From assembly GCA_947306305.1 (NCBI GenBank), contig CAMZGI010000003.1, positions 1-56,567 on the forward strand: a stretch of DNA of 56,567 bases, in the 5' to 3' direction. Of the stretch, positions 44,999 to 54,810 are shown one piece after another. The stretch comes from an uncultured Fibrobacter sp. Its GTDB lineage: Bacteria; Fibrobacterota; Fibrobacteria; Fibrobacterales; Fibrobacteraceae. Made by a program: the position numbers and the translations under genes. The first letter of the stretch is position 1, and the number at the start of each line of letters is the position of its first letter. A model generated the notes under the pieces. That model worked only from the letters and a program-made list of their open reading frames with translations, ran no database searches and was not told the origin of the DNA.

Positions 44999-45997
44999 TT
45001 AAAATTCTTTGTAGTCGATTAACGGTTCGCCAATCATTTCAAAATACTTGTTCTTGTCGAGCAAAGTTTGCGGGAATCCAATGTCTTTAGGGTAATCTCG
45101 CCAGCTTTTGCTGTATTCTCTATCCAAGATGACTTCAGCCTTGTTCGGGCAGGGGAGTTCTTTGCCTTCGAACAAAATAGTCGTGGTCGGGTAAACGTCA
45201 TCGTAATTTCTGAATCCGTGGTATCCGTATTCGGTCAAATCCCAGTTGCCAAGGCCCGGTACAATTCGGGAGGTCGGTTCGAGCGAGAAAAGTCCGCATT
45301 CCTTCCAAGTGGCTTCGTAGAAGTCGAAGAGTTCTTTCCATGTGTGCGGCACGCGTATGAATGCGATGGCCTTGTCGCGGAATGCGAGGTACTGTTCTTC
45401 GGTCACGTCATCTTTCAAAAAGTCGTTCGGGAAAAATTCAAGATTCTTGGCATCCCTTAAGCATGTGCCGTTAAAAACGTGCAGGCATGTCGGAGTCATG
45501 ATGACGACATTTTTATTTGCATTCGCACGAATTAATTTGTCGTAATATTCGGCGTAATAACCCGACTTTTGAGTCGTATCGATCCATACAAAATTAGAGT
45601 CGGTTTTTAAAACGTGAAGCAACTTGTTGAAATCGGCTCGGGACATGGCTATGTCAATGTCGTCGTCCCACGGGATGAATCCCTTGTGTCGCTTTGCTCC
45701 AAGCAATGCTCCGCCTTCGAGGTACATCGGAATTTCGTAGGGTTTGAGCAAATCCAGAATATATCTTGCGAATGAAACTTCGGCGAGCTGGTATTCGCGG
45801 AGAACTCCTGTGGCGGGCTTCATTTGTCCAATGTCAAAATGATGCTTTAAGTAATTGACTTGGTAATTCAAGTACTCTTTTTCGGCGTTCAGCTGTTTCA
45901 TTTCTTTTTTGAGACGACGATTTTCGATTCGTGTCTTGAAAAGAACGTCATAAAGAGGTCCCATGCACTTGATGACAACTTGCTTCAACTTTTTCAT
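44999..45997 (-). CDS. LicD family phosphotransferase (2)
   Basis: YLEGGALLGAKRHKGFIPWDDDIDIAMSRADF. Confidence 0.92.
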   Translation of the reverse strand: MKKLKQVVIKCMGPLYDVLFKTRIENRRLKKEMKQLNAEKEYLNYQVNYLKHHFDIGQMKPATGVLREYQLAEVSFARYILDLLKPYEIPMYLEGGALLGAKRHKGFIPWDDDIDIAMSRADFNKLLHVLKTDSNFVWIDTTQKSGYYAEYYDKLIRANANKNVVIMTPTCLHVFNGTCLRDAKNLEFFPNDFLKDDVTEEQYLAFRDKAIAFIRVPHTWKELFDFYEATWKECGLFSLEPTSRIVPGLGNWDLTEYGYHGFRNYDDVYPTTTILFEGKELPCPNKAEVILDREYSKSWRDYPKDIGFPQTLLDKNKYFEMIGEPLIDYKEF

Positions 45998-46013
45998 TTA
46001 TTTAAAATCCTCA

Positions 46014-46775
46014 TTAAAAATACGTCACCGAGGTGTAATGCGGCTTTCTGTCTTCTTCGGGCGGGAGCTGCATGTAGTCGCCGTATTCCGAAACGAGCAA
46101 GGGGTGGTAATTGTTCGGTCCCAAGAATTCTGTATCTTCGAACTTGTATTTTTTCAGCGGGAAGACTTCGTCAATTTCTTGCTTGCCGTACGTGAACGGA
46201 TACGCGAAAATTTCTTTCTCAGGGTCGCTTAATGCTGGTTCCTTGGCTTTGCGTTCTTCAAATTCACGAATGAACAATGCTTTTCTCTTTTCGTAGTCTT
46301 CTTCGGTAATAAAGCCGAGCTTTTTTCGTCTGTCGATGTAATCCAAAGCTTCGTTCAGGCGATATTCCGCAAAATCTTTTTCTTTGATTTTGGTGAGCTT
46401 GTACAAATCAACGCTCAGCCCGTGATTCTTGTAGATGTTGTCTTGCGGGAAAAGGGCGCAGTCGCATTCGCTCTTTAAATCTTTGACATGAGCCCAGCCA
46501 TGGAAGTATTGGGGTTCGGTCTTTTCATTTTCGAGGAACATGCTGTCAGGCAGTTCGCGGGCGAGCACTTCTGTCGCTTGCTCATAGGAATCATCGAACA
46601 ACAAAAAGTCAAAGTCGTCATCCCAAGGGATAAATCCGCCATGACGGATTGCTCCTAAAAGTGTGCCAAATGCGATTTGGTAGGGAATGTTGTGCTTTTC
46701 TAAAATCTCGGCTGTAGCCTTCGCCATTTCTAAAAGGCGGTTTTGTACACGCTTGATGTCAAAAGAAGTTTCCAT
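46014..46775 (-). CDS. LicD family phosphotransferase (3)
   Basis: YQIAFGTLLGAIRHGGFIPWDDDFDFLLFDDSY. Confidence 0.92.
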   Translation of the reverse strand: METSFDIKRVQNRLLEMAKATAEILEKHNIPYQIAFGTLLGAIRHGGFIPWDDDFDFLLFDDSYEQATEVLARELPDSMFLENEKTEPQYFHGWAHVKDLKSECDCALFPQDNIYKNHGLSVDLYKLTKIKEKDFAEYRLNEALDYIDRRKKLGFITEEDYEKRKALFIREFEERKAKEPALSDPEKEIFAYPFTYGKQEIDEVFPLKKYKFEDTEFLGPNNYHPLLVSEYGDYMQLPPEEDRKPHYTSVTYF

Positions 46776-48070
46776 TAAAGAGCCTCAATCATGTCTAAAC
46801 TGAATACGGGAATATTAAACTTATCTGCAACGGCTTTGCGTTCGGCAAAAGAATCATCGATAAAAATAGCGTCCTTGTTGTCGATAAAGTCGATTTTCTT
46901 TTGGCTTGGATCCAAATGAATGATGCGATCAAAAACTTGGCGGATGCGTAATTTGTCGAGCAAGTCGTCGAGCTTTCCGAGCTTTATATCGTCGTGCCTA
47001 GAGAGGAGCGTAACCTTGATTCCGTTGTTTATGCAGCGGTAGAGAAAAGCCATCAATGAATCGTTGACGAACTGCTTTTCTAAATAAATGCAGTCGTCGA
47101 AATCGACAAAGACTTCGCTATAAGAAATGTTTAACTTGTATTTGTTATCCAAAGCTCGATCCATCACGACATCGTAATTGTTGCGTAGAATGGATACCGG
47201 AATATCGAAAGCATCGAACAGCGACATCAATGCAAAATTGACTCCCTGTGCACGGAACAGTGCCGAAGAGCCGCCAAATCGGCTTGCGACTTCGAGGAGC
47301 GTGAGTTCTCCATTTGCATCTTGCTTGACTTGGAAAAACCATGCCCCTTGGAATTTAATCGCTTGGTTGATGCGTTTTGCAAATTCCGTGAACTGCTCGG
47401 ATGAATCTTTTATGGGCTTTGTATTGACGCTAATGCCGTTCATGACGCGGATGCGTTCGCGTGCTGCCGCAAAAAGGAGCTCGCCGTTGTGCGATGAAAA
47501 ACAATCGACTGTATATTCTTTGCCGGGGAGGTATTCCGAGATAATGCTGTTGGAATAGCTTTGCGTGTAAGCGACAAGTTCTTCGATGCTTTCTATTTTT
47601 TTTGCACCGCGAGAACCGTAACCAACATCGGGCTTTGCAAAAACAGGGAAGGGACCGTTTGCTTTTGCAAGTCCATCTGCGGTGAATGTCTTGGGAACTT
47701 TCACTGCGTTTTCAAGAACTTTGTATGTTCTTGATTTGGAAAGGCAAATTTTTGTAGTCTCGACTGGCGATGAAATGACCTTGACTCCCAAGAATTCTTC
47801 GTTGCTTTTTAACAGCTCGATCACCGCATCCATTGCGGGGTAAACGGCATCGATATTATTGTCGAGAATAATTTGTTTGAACGTTTCCAAAAAACGCGGA
47901 TCTGTGATAAACGGAAGACCGCCAATATAATTTTCGAATACGAACTTCCCGTGATCATCAATGGAATTTGCTCCGATAAGGTTGAAATGAGTCGAGTTGT
48001 GGACTGCACGATACATTTCAAGGGCAATTTCTGAGCCGCAGGGAAAAACGAGAATGTTCTTTTTCATCAT
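46775..48070 (-). CDS. ATP-grasp protein fused to a C-terminal HAD-like domain
   Basis: FPVFAKPDVGYGSRGAKKI, EYLPGKEYTVDCFS, LLEVASRFGG (ATP-grasp); VFVDFDDCIYLEKQ, VTLLSRHDD, AIFIDDSFAERKAV (HAD). Confidence 0.82.
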   Translation of the reverse strand: MMKKNILVFPCGSEIALEMYRAVHNSTHFNLIGANSIDDHGKFVFENYIGGLPFITDPRFLETFKQIILDNNIDAVYPAMDAVIELLKSNEEFLGVKVISSPVETTKICLSKSRTYKVLENAVKVPKTFTADGLAKANGPFPVFAKPDVGYGSRGAKKIESIEELVAYTQSYSNSIISEYLPGKEYTVDCFSSHNGELLFAAARERIRVMNGISVNTKPIKDSSEQFTEFAKRINQAIKFQGAWFFQVKQDANGELTLLEVASRFGGSSALFRAQGVNFALMSLFDAFDIPVSILRNNYDVVMDRALDNKYKLNISYSEVFVDFDDCIYLEKQFVNDSLMAFLYRCINNGIKVTLLSRHDDIKLGKLDDLLDKLRIRQVFDRIIHLDPSQKKIDFIDNKDAIFIDDSFAERKAVADKFNIPVFSLDMIEAL

Positions 48071-48098
48071 TGACCAAAGTTACATTTTTTTTAGTAGT

Positions 48099-50048
48099 TT
48101 ATGGGCTTTGAGTTTCGGGAACTAGCAAGTTGCGGTCGAGAACCCATATCCAAGCATCCATAGCGTCGAGCAAACTGTCCGCTTGAGCAGTTGCATCGAC
48201 GTTTGCTTTTTTTTCGGCGATAAATCCGCCAATCGTTTCTGTCGTATCCCAATCAGCGACTTTGCTTTGGATACGTGCATGAGAAAATCGATGGTTGTTT
48301 GCTTGTACAAAAATGGCAAGCGAATCATTCCTCATAACGCCATTGGCGTTCCTGAACGAGATGACTTTTCTGTCGCTGCTGTTGTCAAAGAGGTTTTTAC
48401 CGACAAAGTTATTCGTTGCTTCAAGCCCGAGCATCGAAAGTATTGTCGGGGCGTAATCTACATGAGAAATGGGCTTGTCGATGATTTGACCTTCGGGAAC
48501 GCCTGCCCCTGCCCAAATAAAGCTCGTCCAAGTGTAAGTGCTGTTCGCTTCGCCAAGCTCTCCGAGCATTTGTTGCGCTTTGGCATTTGCAATAGAGTGG
48601 TCGCCCGTGACGACGATAATCGTGTTGCTTGCTCTAGGGCCATTTTGCACTGCGTCAAGGACAATTCCGATAGCACTGTCTAAATAGGCGACTGCTTGCG
48701 CGTATCGCTCGTCAGATGTTTCTGCGGGTTCTGCGTAATCCTTTGGAACATTGAACGGCGTGTGCGTTACAAAGTTTATCCATTCAAAGTAGAGCGGCTT
48801 GTCTTGGGGAGCATTGGCGTATAGTTCCTTGAATCGGTTGGCCAAAGGAATATCCGTGGTTACTTTCGGGTTGTACTCTGCGTAATCGAACCATTTCTCA
48901 AACCACGGCATAAAATTGTCGAAGCTCGGTTCCGCTGCGGTGAGCACGGTTTTGTAATACCCGGCCTTGCCTAAAATATCAGGGAGTGAGCGTGCTCTTG
49001 TATTCATCATGCTGCTGATAAATACTTTGTTCGGGTGGCTCCAGATTCCCAGTTGCAAGCCGAGCATGCCTTCGGTCGAGGGGTAGCCCACGCTGTACGT
49101 GTAAGGGAACGTGGTGCCAGACTTGCTTAGTTTGCACAGATTCGGCATGCGTTTGCAGTTTGAACCGATTCTAAAATCGCCCACCCATCCGCGGAAACTT
49201 TCTAGCGAAAGGAGGATGATGTCTTTCTTTTGTTCAATCGGCCTTTTCCTAAATTCTTGCATCAGGGAATCTTCGTTTGCGACGTAATGGTAGAATGGGT
49301 ATGGCGATTGCGTGTTGCCGCCTAGCAGAGCGATTCCCTGTTCGTAGCGTTCGGGCTTGACTTTGTGCGCTTGCATGTAGCGGTATTCGTCGAGCAGCGT
49401 CGAATATGGCGGCTGTATAGTTTGCCAGCGGATGCGGCAAGGCTTGTATCTCTTGTGGGCATCTGCTGTTGCAATCATAAGGACGGCGAGAATTGCAATC
49501 CAGATTGCGGTAGGAATTGCAGAAAGACGCGGAAAATTTATTTGCGGAAATTTCTTGAGCGGCGCAATATTTAAAAATGCAAAAAAGACACCTGCAATAA
49601 CGATGATGGAAACGGTTAGCGAAAAACTCCAAATTCCGTCTAAGAATATATTTGCCGTCATCGTCGGGTCAAGTCGCGAAACGGAATAGGTCGTGAGAAA
49701 CGATATCGTCAGGTGTTGCCCCATCCATCGTATGATTTGGTCGTTGAGCGCGCATGCAATTAAATAAATCCATGCGATTGCGGAAACCACAGAACATGCG
49801 ATAGTCGAAAGCTTCCCTTTCAGGAGTGCGCTCAATGCAAATAGAATCCCGAACAGTGCGATAGCTGGCAAGTTGACAATCGTTGCACAGATAAAGCCGA
49901 GCAGCGGCCTTTCTACAAAATACCCGCCCGACGGCGTTTGCGTAAAGTAAAGCTGTGCCAGTTGCAACAGCTTGAACGCCAACACGGCTAGCGCAAAAAT
50001 GATTGGCTTGCTGCCTACAATTTTTCTAAATGCATTGGCGAACTTCAT
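48099..50048 (-). CDS. LtaS-like membrane sulfatase/phosphotransferase
   Basis: N-terminal TM helices; ILLSLESFRGW, YPSTEGMLGLQLG, VVTGDHS. Confidence 0.85.
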   Translation of the reverse strand: MKFANAFRKIVGSKPIIFALAVLAFKLLQLAQLYFTQTPSGGYFVERPLLGFICATIVNLPAIALFGILFALSALLKGKLSTIACSVVSAIAWIYLIACALNDQIIRWMGQHLTISFLTTYSVSRLDPTMTANIFLDGIWSFSLTVSIIVIAGVFFAFLNIAPLKKFPQINFPRLSAIPTAIWIAILAVLMIATADAHKRYKPCRIRWQTIQPPYSTLLDEYRYMQAHKVKPERYEQGIALLGGNTQSPYPFYHYVANEDSLMQEFRKRPIEQKKDIILLSLESFRGWVGDFRIGSNCKRMPNLCKLSKSGTTFPYTYSVGYPSTEGMLGLQLGIWSHPNKVFISSMMNTRARSLPDILGKAGYYKTVLTAAEPSFDNFMPWFEKWFDYAEYNPKVTTDIPLANRFKELYANAPQDKPLYFEWINFVTHTPFNVPKDYAEPAETSDERYAQAVAYLDSAIGIVLDAVQNGPRASNTIIVVTGDHSIANAKAQQMLGELGEANSTYTWTSFIWAGAGVPEGQIIDKPISHVDYAPTILSMLGLEATNNFVGKNLFDNSSDRKVISFRNANGVMRNDSLAIFVQANNHRFSHARIQSKVADWDTTETIGGFIAEKKANVDATAQADSLLDAMDAWIWVLDRNLLVPETQSP

Positions 50049-50064
50049 AAGCTATATAATAGTC

Positions 50065-51177
50065 TTACTTGTTCAGAACAACATTAATAACGCGGTTGAC
50101 ACCTTCATCGTCGAGGTCTGCAAACATCGGGAGGCAAAGCACTTGGTTTGCGAGCTTGTGCGCCACGGGGAGGTTGGCAGGGTTTGCCGATTCCAATCCC
50201 TTGTATGCACTGAACGTGCTGATGAGCGGGTAGAAGTAACGCCGTCCGTAAATGTTGTACGTCTTGAGCTTTTCGTAGAGAGCGTCGCGGCTCATGCCGT
50301 AAGCAACTTCGTCAATGAAAATCGGGAAGTAGGCGTAGTTGTGACGAACGCCTTCGATGTCTTGCAACATGCGGATGCCCGGAACATCTTTCAACGCGGC
50401 GCGGTACTTTTCGGCGACCGCTTTGCGATTTGCAATAGCGGAATCGACTTGCTTTAAGTTCAAGAGACCGTATGCTGCACGGATTTCGTCCATCTTGCTG
50501 TTGATGCCGGGAGCGACGACTGTCGTTTCGCCAGCGAATCCAAAATTCTTGAGGTAGTCGATGCGTTTTTTAGTGGCAGCATCGTGGCAGATGAGGGCTC
50601 CCCCTTCGACCGTGTTATACACTTTAGTCGCATGGAAGCTGAGCGTGCTCATGTCGCCAGATTTAAGCACCGACTCGCCGTTTTTCTTCACGCCAAAGGC
50701 GTGTGCGGCATCGTAAATGACCTTGAGTCCGTAAATGTCTGCAATCTCTTGAATGCGTTTGGTATTGCAGGGCGTGCCATAAACATGCACCGGCATAATG
50801 GCGGTAGTGTGCGGCGTAATGGCTGCTTCGATTTTTTCGGGGTCGATATTTCCCGTTTCTTCTTCGACATCGACAAAGACTGGCTTGAGTCCGTTCCACC
50901 AAATCGAATGCGTCGTAGCAACAAAGCTATAGGGGGTCGTAATGACTTCGCCCGTGATGCGCATGGCTTGCAAAGCCGTGATAAGCGGAAGCGTCCCGTT
51001 AGTAAACAGGCTGAGGTATTGGACTCCCAAATATTCGGCAAGGGCTTTTTCAAGTTCCTTGTGGTAGTGACCGTTGTTCGTAAGCCACTTGCGATCCCAA
51101 ATATCTTTAAGCAGGGGGATAAAATCGTCCAGGGATGGAAGGAGCGGCGAGGTGACCGTAATCTCTTTATTTTCCAT
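50065..51177 (-). CDS. DegT/DnrJ/EryC1/StrS family aminotransferase
   Basis: KWLTNNGHYHKELEKALAEYLG, FTNGTLPLITALQA, YDAAHAFGVKKNGES, FHATKVYNTVEGGAL (PLP Lys). Confidence 0.92.
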   Translation of the reverse strand: MENKEITVTSPLLPSLDDFIPLLKDIWDRKWLTNNGHYHKELEKALAEYLGVQYLSLFTNGTLPLITALQAMRITGEVITTPYSFVATTHSIWWNGLKPVFVDVEEETGNIDPEKIEAAITPHTTAIMPVHVYGTPCNTKRIQEIADIYGLKVIYDAAHAFGVKKNGESVLKSGDMSTLSFHATKVYNTVEGGALICHDAATKKRIDYLKNFGFAGETTVVAPGINSKMDEIRAAYGLLNLKQVDSAIANRKAVAEKYRAALKDVPGIRMLQDIEGVRHNYAYFPIFIDEVAYGMSRDALYEKLKTYNIYGRRYFYPLISTFSAYKGLESANPANLPVAHKLANQVLCLPMFADLDDEGVNRVINVVLNK

Positions 51178-52618
51178 GTTTTCTCCTGAAATCAGCAACT
51201 GTTTTTAAGAGGTAATCTAAACTTTCAAAATGTAGTATTTTGGCAAGTCCCAAGTAAATGACGCTACCAAGGACTATCTGCAAAACAATAGTCAAAAAGA
51301 TGTTCAAGTGCAAGCAACCTAACGCAATAATTGCTATAGCCATCACGCAGGCTAAAAGAGCCGAGGGGAGTATGTCTTTTATTTGTTCCAAATAACCGTA
51401 ATTGAGGAGCTTGTTATTGGGGAATGCGTTGACAAACGAAGCGATGACTGTGCACAAGGCGGCACCGTAGGCAATTCCGATGGGGCTTCTGAAATAGAGA
51501 ATGCTTGCGATAAGGATGGTAAGCCCGTAAGCTTTCTTGATGATTTCGAGCTTTAAGAAAATATCGCTGCGGCCCATGGCGTTGATTGCGGACAAGTTAG
51601 AAGTGTGAATCGGATAGAATGCGTAAATGAAACAGAAAATTTGGACAAACGGAACGCAAGGCAACCATTTGTCTCCGAGCAGAATTTGCACAACAGGTTC
51701 TGCCATGGCGCCAAGCCCAGCCATCATCGGGATAATCAAGAACGAACTTGTCACAATGGCACGTCGCATCATCTTCTTGATTTGCGGTCTGTCGTCTTGG
51801 TATGCCGAAAGCGAGGGGAGCATTACCGCTTGAATGGAGTTGTTGACGTTATTAATAATGATGTACGGGAAATGGCTTCCTCGATCGTAAAAGGCGAGGC
51901 TTGCTGGCGAAAACATCTTGCCAATGATAAAGCTTTGCAACTGGGAATAAACGGTATCGAGAATGGACGATAAAAGAAGCTTCCATCCAAACGAAAATAA
52001 CTTGCTCAATCTTTCAAGCGAAAATAGCAACTTGGGTCGCCAAGGGACGACCACCCACATAATTGCGACTGCAAGGATTGAATTGGAAAGCTGTTGCGCA
52101 ACGAGCGCCCACACGCCAAAGCCGGTGAACGCCATCGTGATGCCGATAATACTTGAGGGAATCATCGAACCGATGCTTCGGAAGAAGAACTTCTTGAACA
52201 TCATGTTGCGGGCGACAAAGGCGTACTGGATGGAATTGAAAACGCCAACGAAAAGCGTCAATGTCAAAATGCGGATGATGGTAACAAGTGCAGGCTTTTC
52301 ATAAAAATCGGCAATGAACGGAGCTGCAAAAAAGATAATGGCATACACGACTCCGGCAAGCGCAAGGCTTGCGTAAAAGACGGACGAAAAGTCTGTATCG
52401 TCGGCATCTTTCTTTTGAATAAGCGCCGTGCCTAAACCGCTTTGTACAAAAACGTTCGCGATAGCGATTACCGCCATCACAAGCGCTATCAACCCAAAGT
52501 CTTCTGGGGCGAGCAAACGCGCGAGAATAATGGAGACGACAAACTGCGTCCCCTGAATTCCCATGCGTTCCATGAATTTCCATACCAGCGATGAGATGAT
52601 GGAGGCTTTGGAGGGCAT
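51167..52618 (-). CDS. Polysaccharide biosynthesis flippase (Wzx/PST-like)
   Basis: GTQFVVSIILARLLAPEDFGLIALVMAVIAIANVFVQSGLGTALIQ. Confidence 0.9.
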   Translation of the reverse strand: MPSKASIISSLVWKFMERMGIQGTQFVVSIILARLLAPEDFGLIALVMAVIAIANVFVQSGLGTALIQKKDADDTDFSSVFYASLALAGVVYAIIFFAAPFIADFYEKPALVTIIRILTLTLFVGVFNSIQYAFVARNMMFKKFFFRSIGSMIPSSIIGITMAFTGFGVWALVAQQLSNSILAVAIMWVVVPWRPKLLFSLERLSKLFSFGWKLLLSSILDTVYSQLQSFIIGKMFSPASLAFYDRGSHFPYIIINNVNNSIQAVMLPSLSAYQDDRPQIKKMMRRAIVTSSFLIIPMMAGLGAMAEPVVQILLGDKWLPCVPFVQIFCFIYAFYPIHTSNLSAINAMGRSDIFLKLEIIKKAYGLTILIASILYFRSPIGIAYGAALCTVIASFVNAFPNNKLLNYGYLEQIKDILPSALLACVMAIAIIALGCLHLNIFLTIVLQIVLGSVIYLGLAKILHFESLDYLLKTVADFRRKHGK

Positions 52619-52637
52619 ATTTTTAAAACAGGACCGA

Positions 52638-54731
52638 TTAATATTTTCCGTACTTGTAGCCGTATCCGTCGTTATGGCTGTGTTCGTACTTGTTGATGAC
52701 AAAGCTTGCGTGAGCGATATTGTTGCCCTTCAAAAGCTGCTTCATGCCGTCCTTGATGGCATCGATGCTGTGACGGTTGTATTCGATGACCATGACAATC
52801 TGCGAAGCGAAGCGGCAGGCGAGCGCCGCGTCGGTGACGAGCATAATGGGCGGCGTGTCGATGATGATCAAATCGTACTGCTTTTCGAGTTCGTCGATCA
52901 TGGCCGCGTAATACTTGGAGCCGAGCAGTTCGGACGGATTGCTCGGAACGCTGCCGCACGGCATCACGAACAGGTTCTCGACTTCGGTCTTGCTGATGAC
53001 ATCGGCGATGCTCGCTTTGTGGAGCAGAACCTGCGAAAGCCCTAAATTGCGCTTGAGACCAAATTCCTTGTGCAAACGCCCCTTGCGGATATCCGCGTCG
53101 ATGAGGAGCACTTTTTTGCCAAGTCCAGCGTAGAGTGCCGCGAGGTTTACAGAGATAAAGCTCTTACCCACTCCAGGAATAAGTCCGCTTACGCCAATGA
53201 TGGGGCGGCTTCCGTCTTCCATGCTGAATTCGAGCGAACTGCGCAGAGCTCGCAGCGATTCCACAGCCACGTCGTCGGGCTCGACCACGGCGAGCGGGCG
53301 TGTACCCTTGGTTCCGCTCGGATTGCCCTTCGGGACTTTGGCGTAAACGCTGAATCCTGTTTCGCGTTCGATAAAGTTCGCATCGCGAACGCCGTTGCTG
53401 AGCTTGCTCTTAATAGAAATAATGGCGACTGCGAGGAGAAGGCCGATAAAGAGTGCCGCGCTGATAATCATGGATTTTTTCGGCTTTGTCGGTCGGGTCA
53501 CTTCTTCTGCAAAGTCGATGATGCGGACGGAACCCACTTCGCCAGCGGAGACGAGCTTTAGCTGCTGGATGTTGTTGAGCATGGAAGTGTACATGATTTT
53601 GCTCATATCGACTTCGTTCGTGAGCTTGAGCACTTCTTGCTGCGTGGCGGGCAGTTTCTTTGTTTCGCTAGAGTTTGTGGCGAGTTCTCGTCTAAGTGCG
53701 TTCTCTTGTTCTTCGAGGGTCTTGATAGTGGGGTGTTCCGGCTGGAAAAGTCGGACAGCGCTTTTCTTTTTCTGTTCCAAATCGAGCAAGCTTTGCTGGA
53801 GGCGTGTGCGCTTTTCTAGCACAAGTCGAGTTTCGGCATTGATATCGACAGAGCCAACTTTGTTCCTGTAGGTGTTGAACTTCAAAAGCGAGCTGTCCAT
53901 CTGCGCCTTGACTTCGGGGAGCTGCTTTTCCAAAAATTCCAAAGTCTTTTGCGCTTCGGCGTTGCGCTGTTCCACATTCTGCTGCAAGTAGGTGGTCGCA
54001 ATTTCGTTCAAGATTTTTGTGGCACGGTCTGGATAAATATCTTGGTAGCTGAATTCCAAAATACCCGTCTTCTTGCCTTTTTCCTTGACATCGAAAGCGC
54101 TCTTGAATCTTGAAATGGCGTCGAGCCTGCTGGACTTGTAAAGCTCAAATTTTTGCCCGGCTGTCGCATCCATGTTGAACACGCCAAAAACGACCGTGTC
54201 GCCGCAATAGGGCGTTCTGTAAGTTTGCCCGACTTTTCCCGTCAGGATTTGCTTTGCATTGTGGTCGTAGAGGGCGTATGTATCGCTGTTGAGGGCTTCG
54301 GCGGTCCAAGGCTTGCTGACATCTTCGGTGGAGGGAATGCTATCCCAGGGCACTTCGAAGTTGTTGAGTTCCATGCGGCCTTCGCGATGCAGCAAACGGT
54401 CCAGCTTGTTAGTGGGAATTGCTTCGTATTGCAGACGCAACTTTTCGACGGCTTCGCCGATGATTTGACGGCTATTGATAAGCTCGATTTCTGTTTCGGC
54501 GGGGCTTGTCGTTGCAAACAGGCTTCCCAGCCCGCTCATCAAACCGGAGCTTTTGTTTTTTGTCTCGATTTGAAGCAAGGCATCGACTTTGTAAATCGGG
54601 CGGATCCACATGGCGATGAACATGCCCACTGCACCCGAAAGGAGCAGGCATGGAATCATGATTTTCCAGTTGTTCACCAAGTCTTTTACAAGGTCAAAAA
54701 GGTCAGTTTCTTCTTTTTTGGAAGATGCCAT
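52638..54731 (-). CDS. Wzc-like polysaccharide co-polymerase/BY-kinase
   Basis: Wzz domain; Walker A SGLIPGVGKSFISVNLA; LLIDADIRKG; IIIDTPP; C-terminal Tyr cluster GYGYKYGKY. Confidence 0.93.
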   Translation of the reverse strand: MASSKKEETDLFDLVKDLVNNWKIMIPCLLLSGAVGMFIAMWIRPIYKVDALLQIETKNKSSGLMSGLGSLFATTSPAETEIELINSRQIIGEAVEKLRLQYEAIPTNKLDRLLHREGRMELNNFEVPWDSIPSTEDVSKPWTAEALNSDTYALYDHNAKQILTGKVGQTYRTPYCGDTVVFGVFNMDATAGQKFELYKSSRLDAISRFKSAFDVKEKGKKTGILEFSYQDIYPDRATKILNEIATTYLQQNVEQRNAEAQKTLEFLEKQLPEVKAQMDSSLLKFNTYRNKVGSVDINAETRLVLEKRTRLQQSLLDLEQKKKSAVRLFQPEHPTIKTLEEQENALRRELATNSSETKKLPATQQEVLKLTNEVDMSKIMYTSMLNNIQQLKLVSAGEVGSVRIIDFAEEVTRPTKPKKSMIISAALFIGLLLAVAIISIKSKLSNGVRDANFIERETGFSVYAKVPKGNPSGTKGTRPLAVVEPDDVAVESLRALRSSLEFSMEDGSRPIIGVSGLIPGVGKSFISVNLAALYAGLGKKVLLIDADIRKGRLHKEFGLKRNLGLSQVLLHKASIADVISKTEVENLFVMPCGSVPSNPSELLGSKYYAAMIDELEKQYDLIIIDTPPIMLVTDAALACRFASQIVMVIEYNRHSIDAIKDGMKQLLKGNNIAHASFVINKYEHSHNDGYGYKYGKY

Positions 54732-54810
54732 TAGGTCTTTTCCTCATGCAACAAAATCTTTCCACAAAATTAGAAAAAAACATGGCTCGAAATAGTTTAA
54801 ATTTTGCTTT

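Noticed and set aside
52638-54731. Wzc-like BY-kinase as a novel system
   Set aside because: Domain order, Walker motifs and C-terminal Tyr cluster are standard for capsule co-polymerases.
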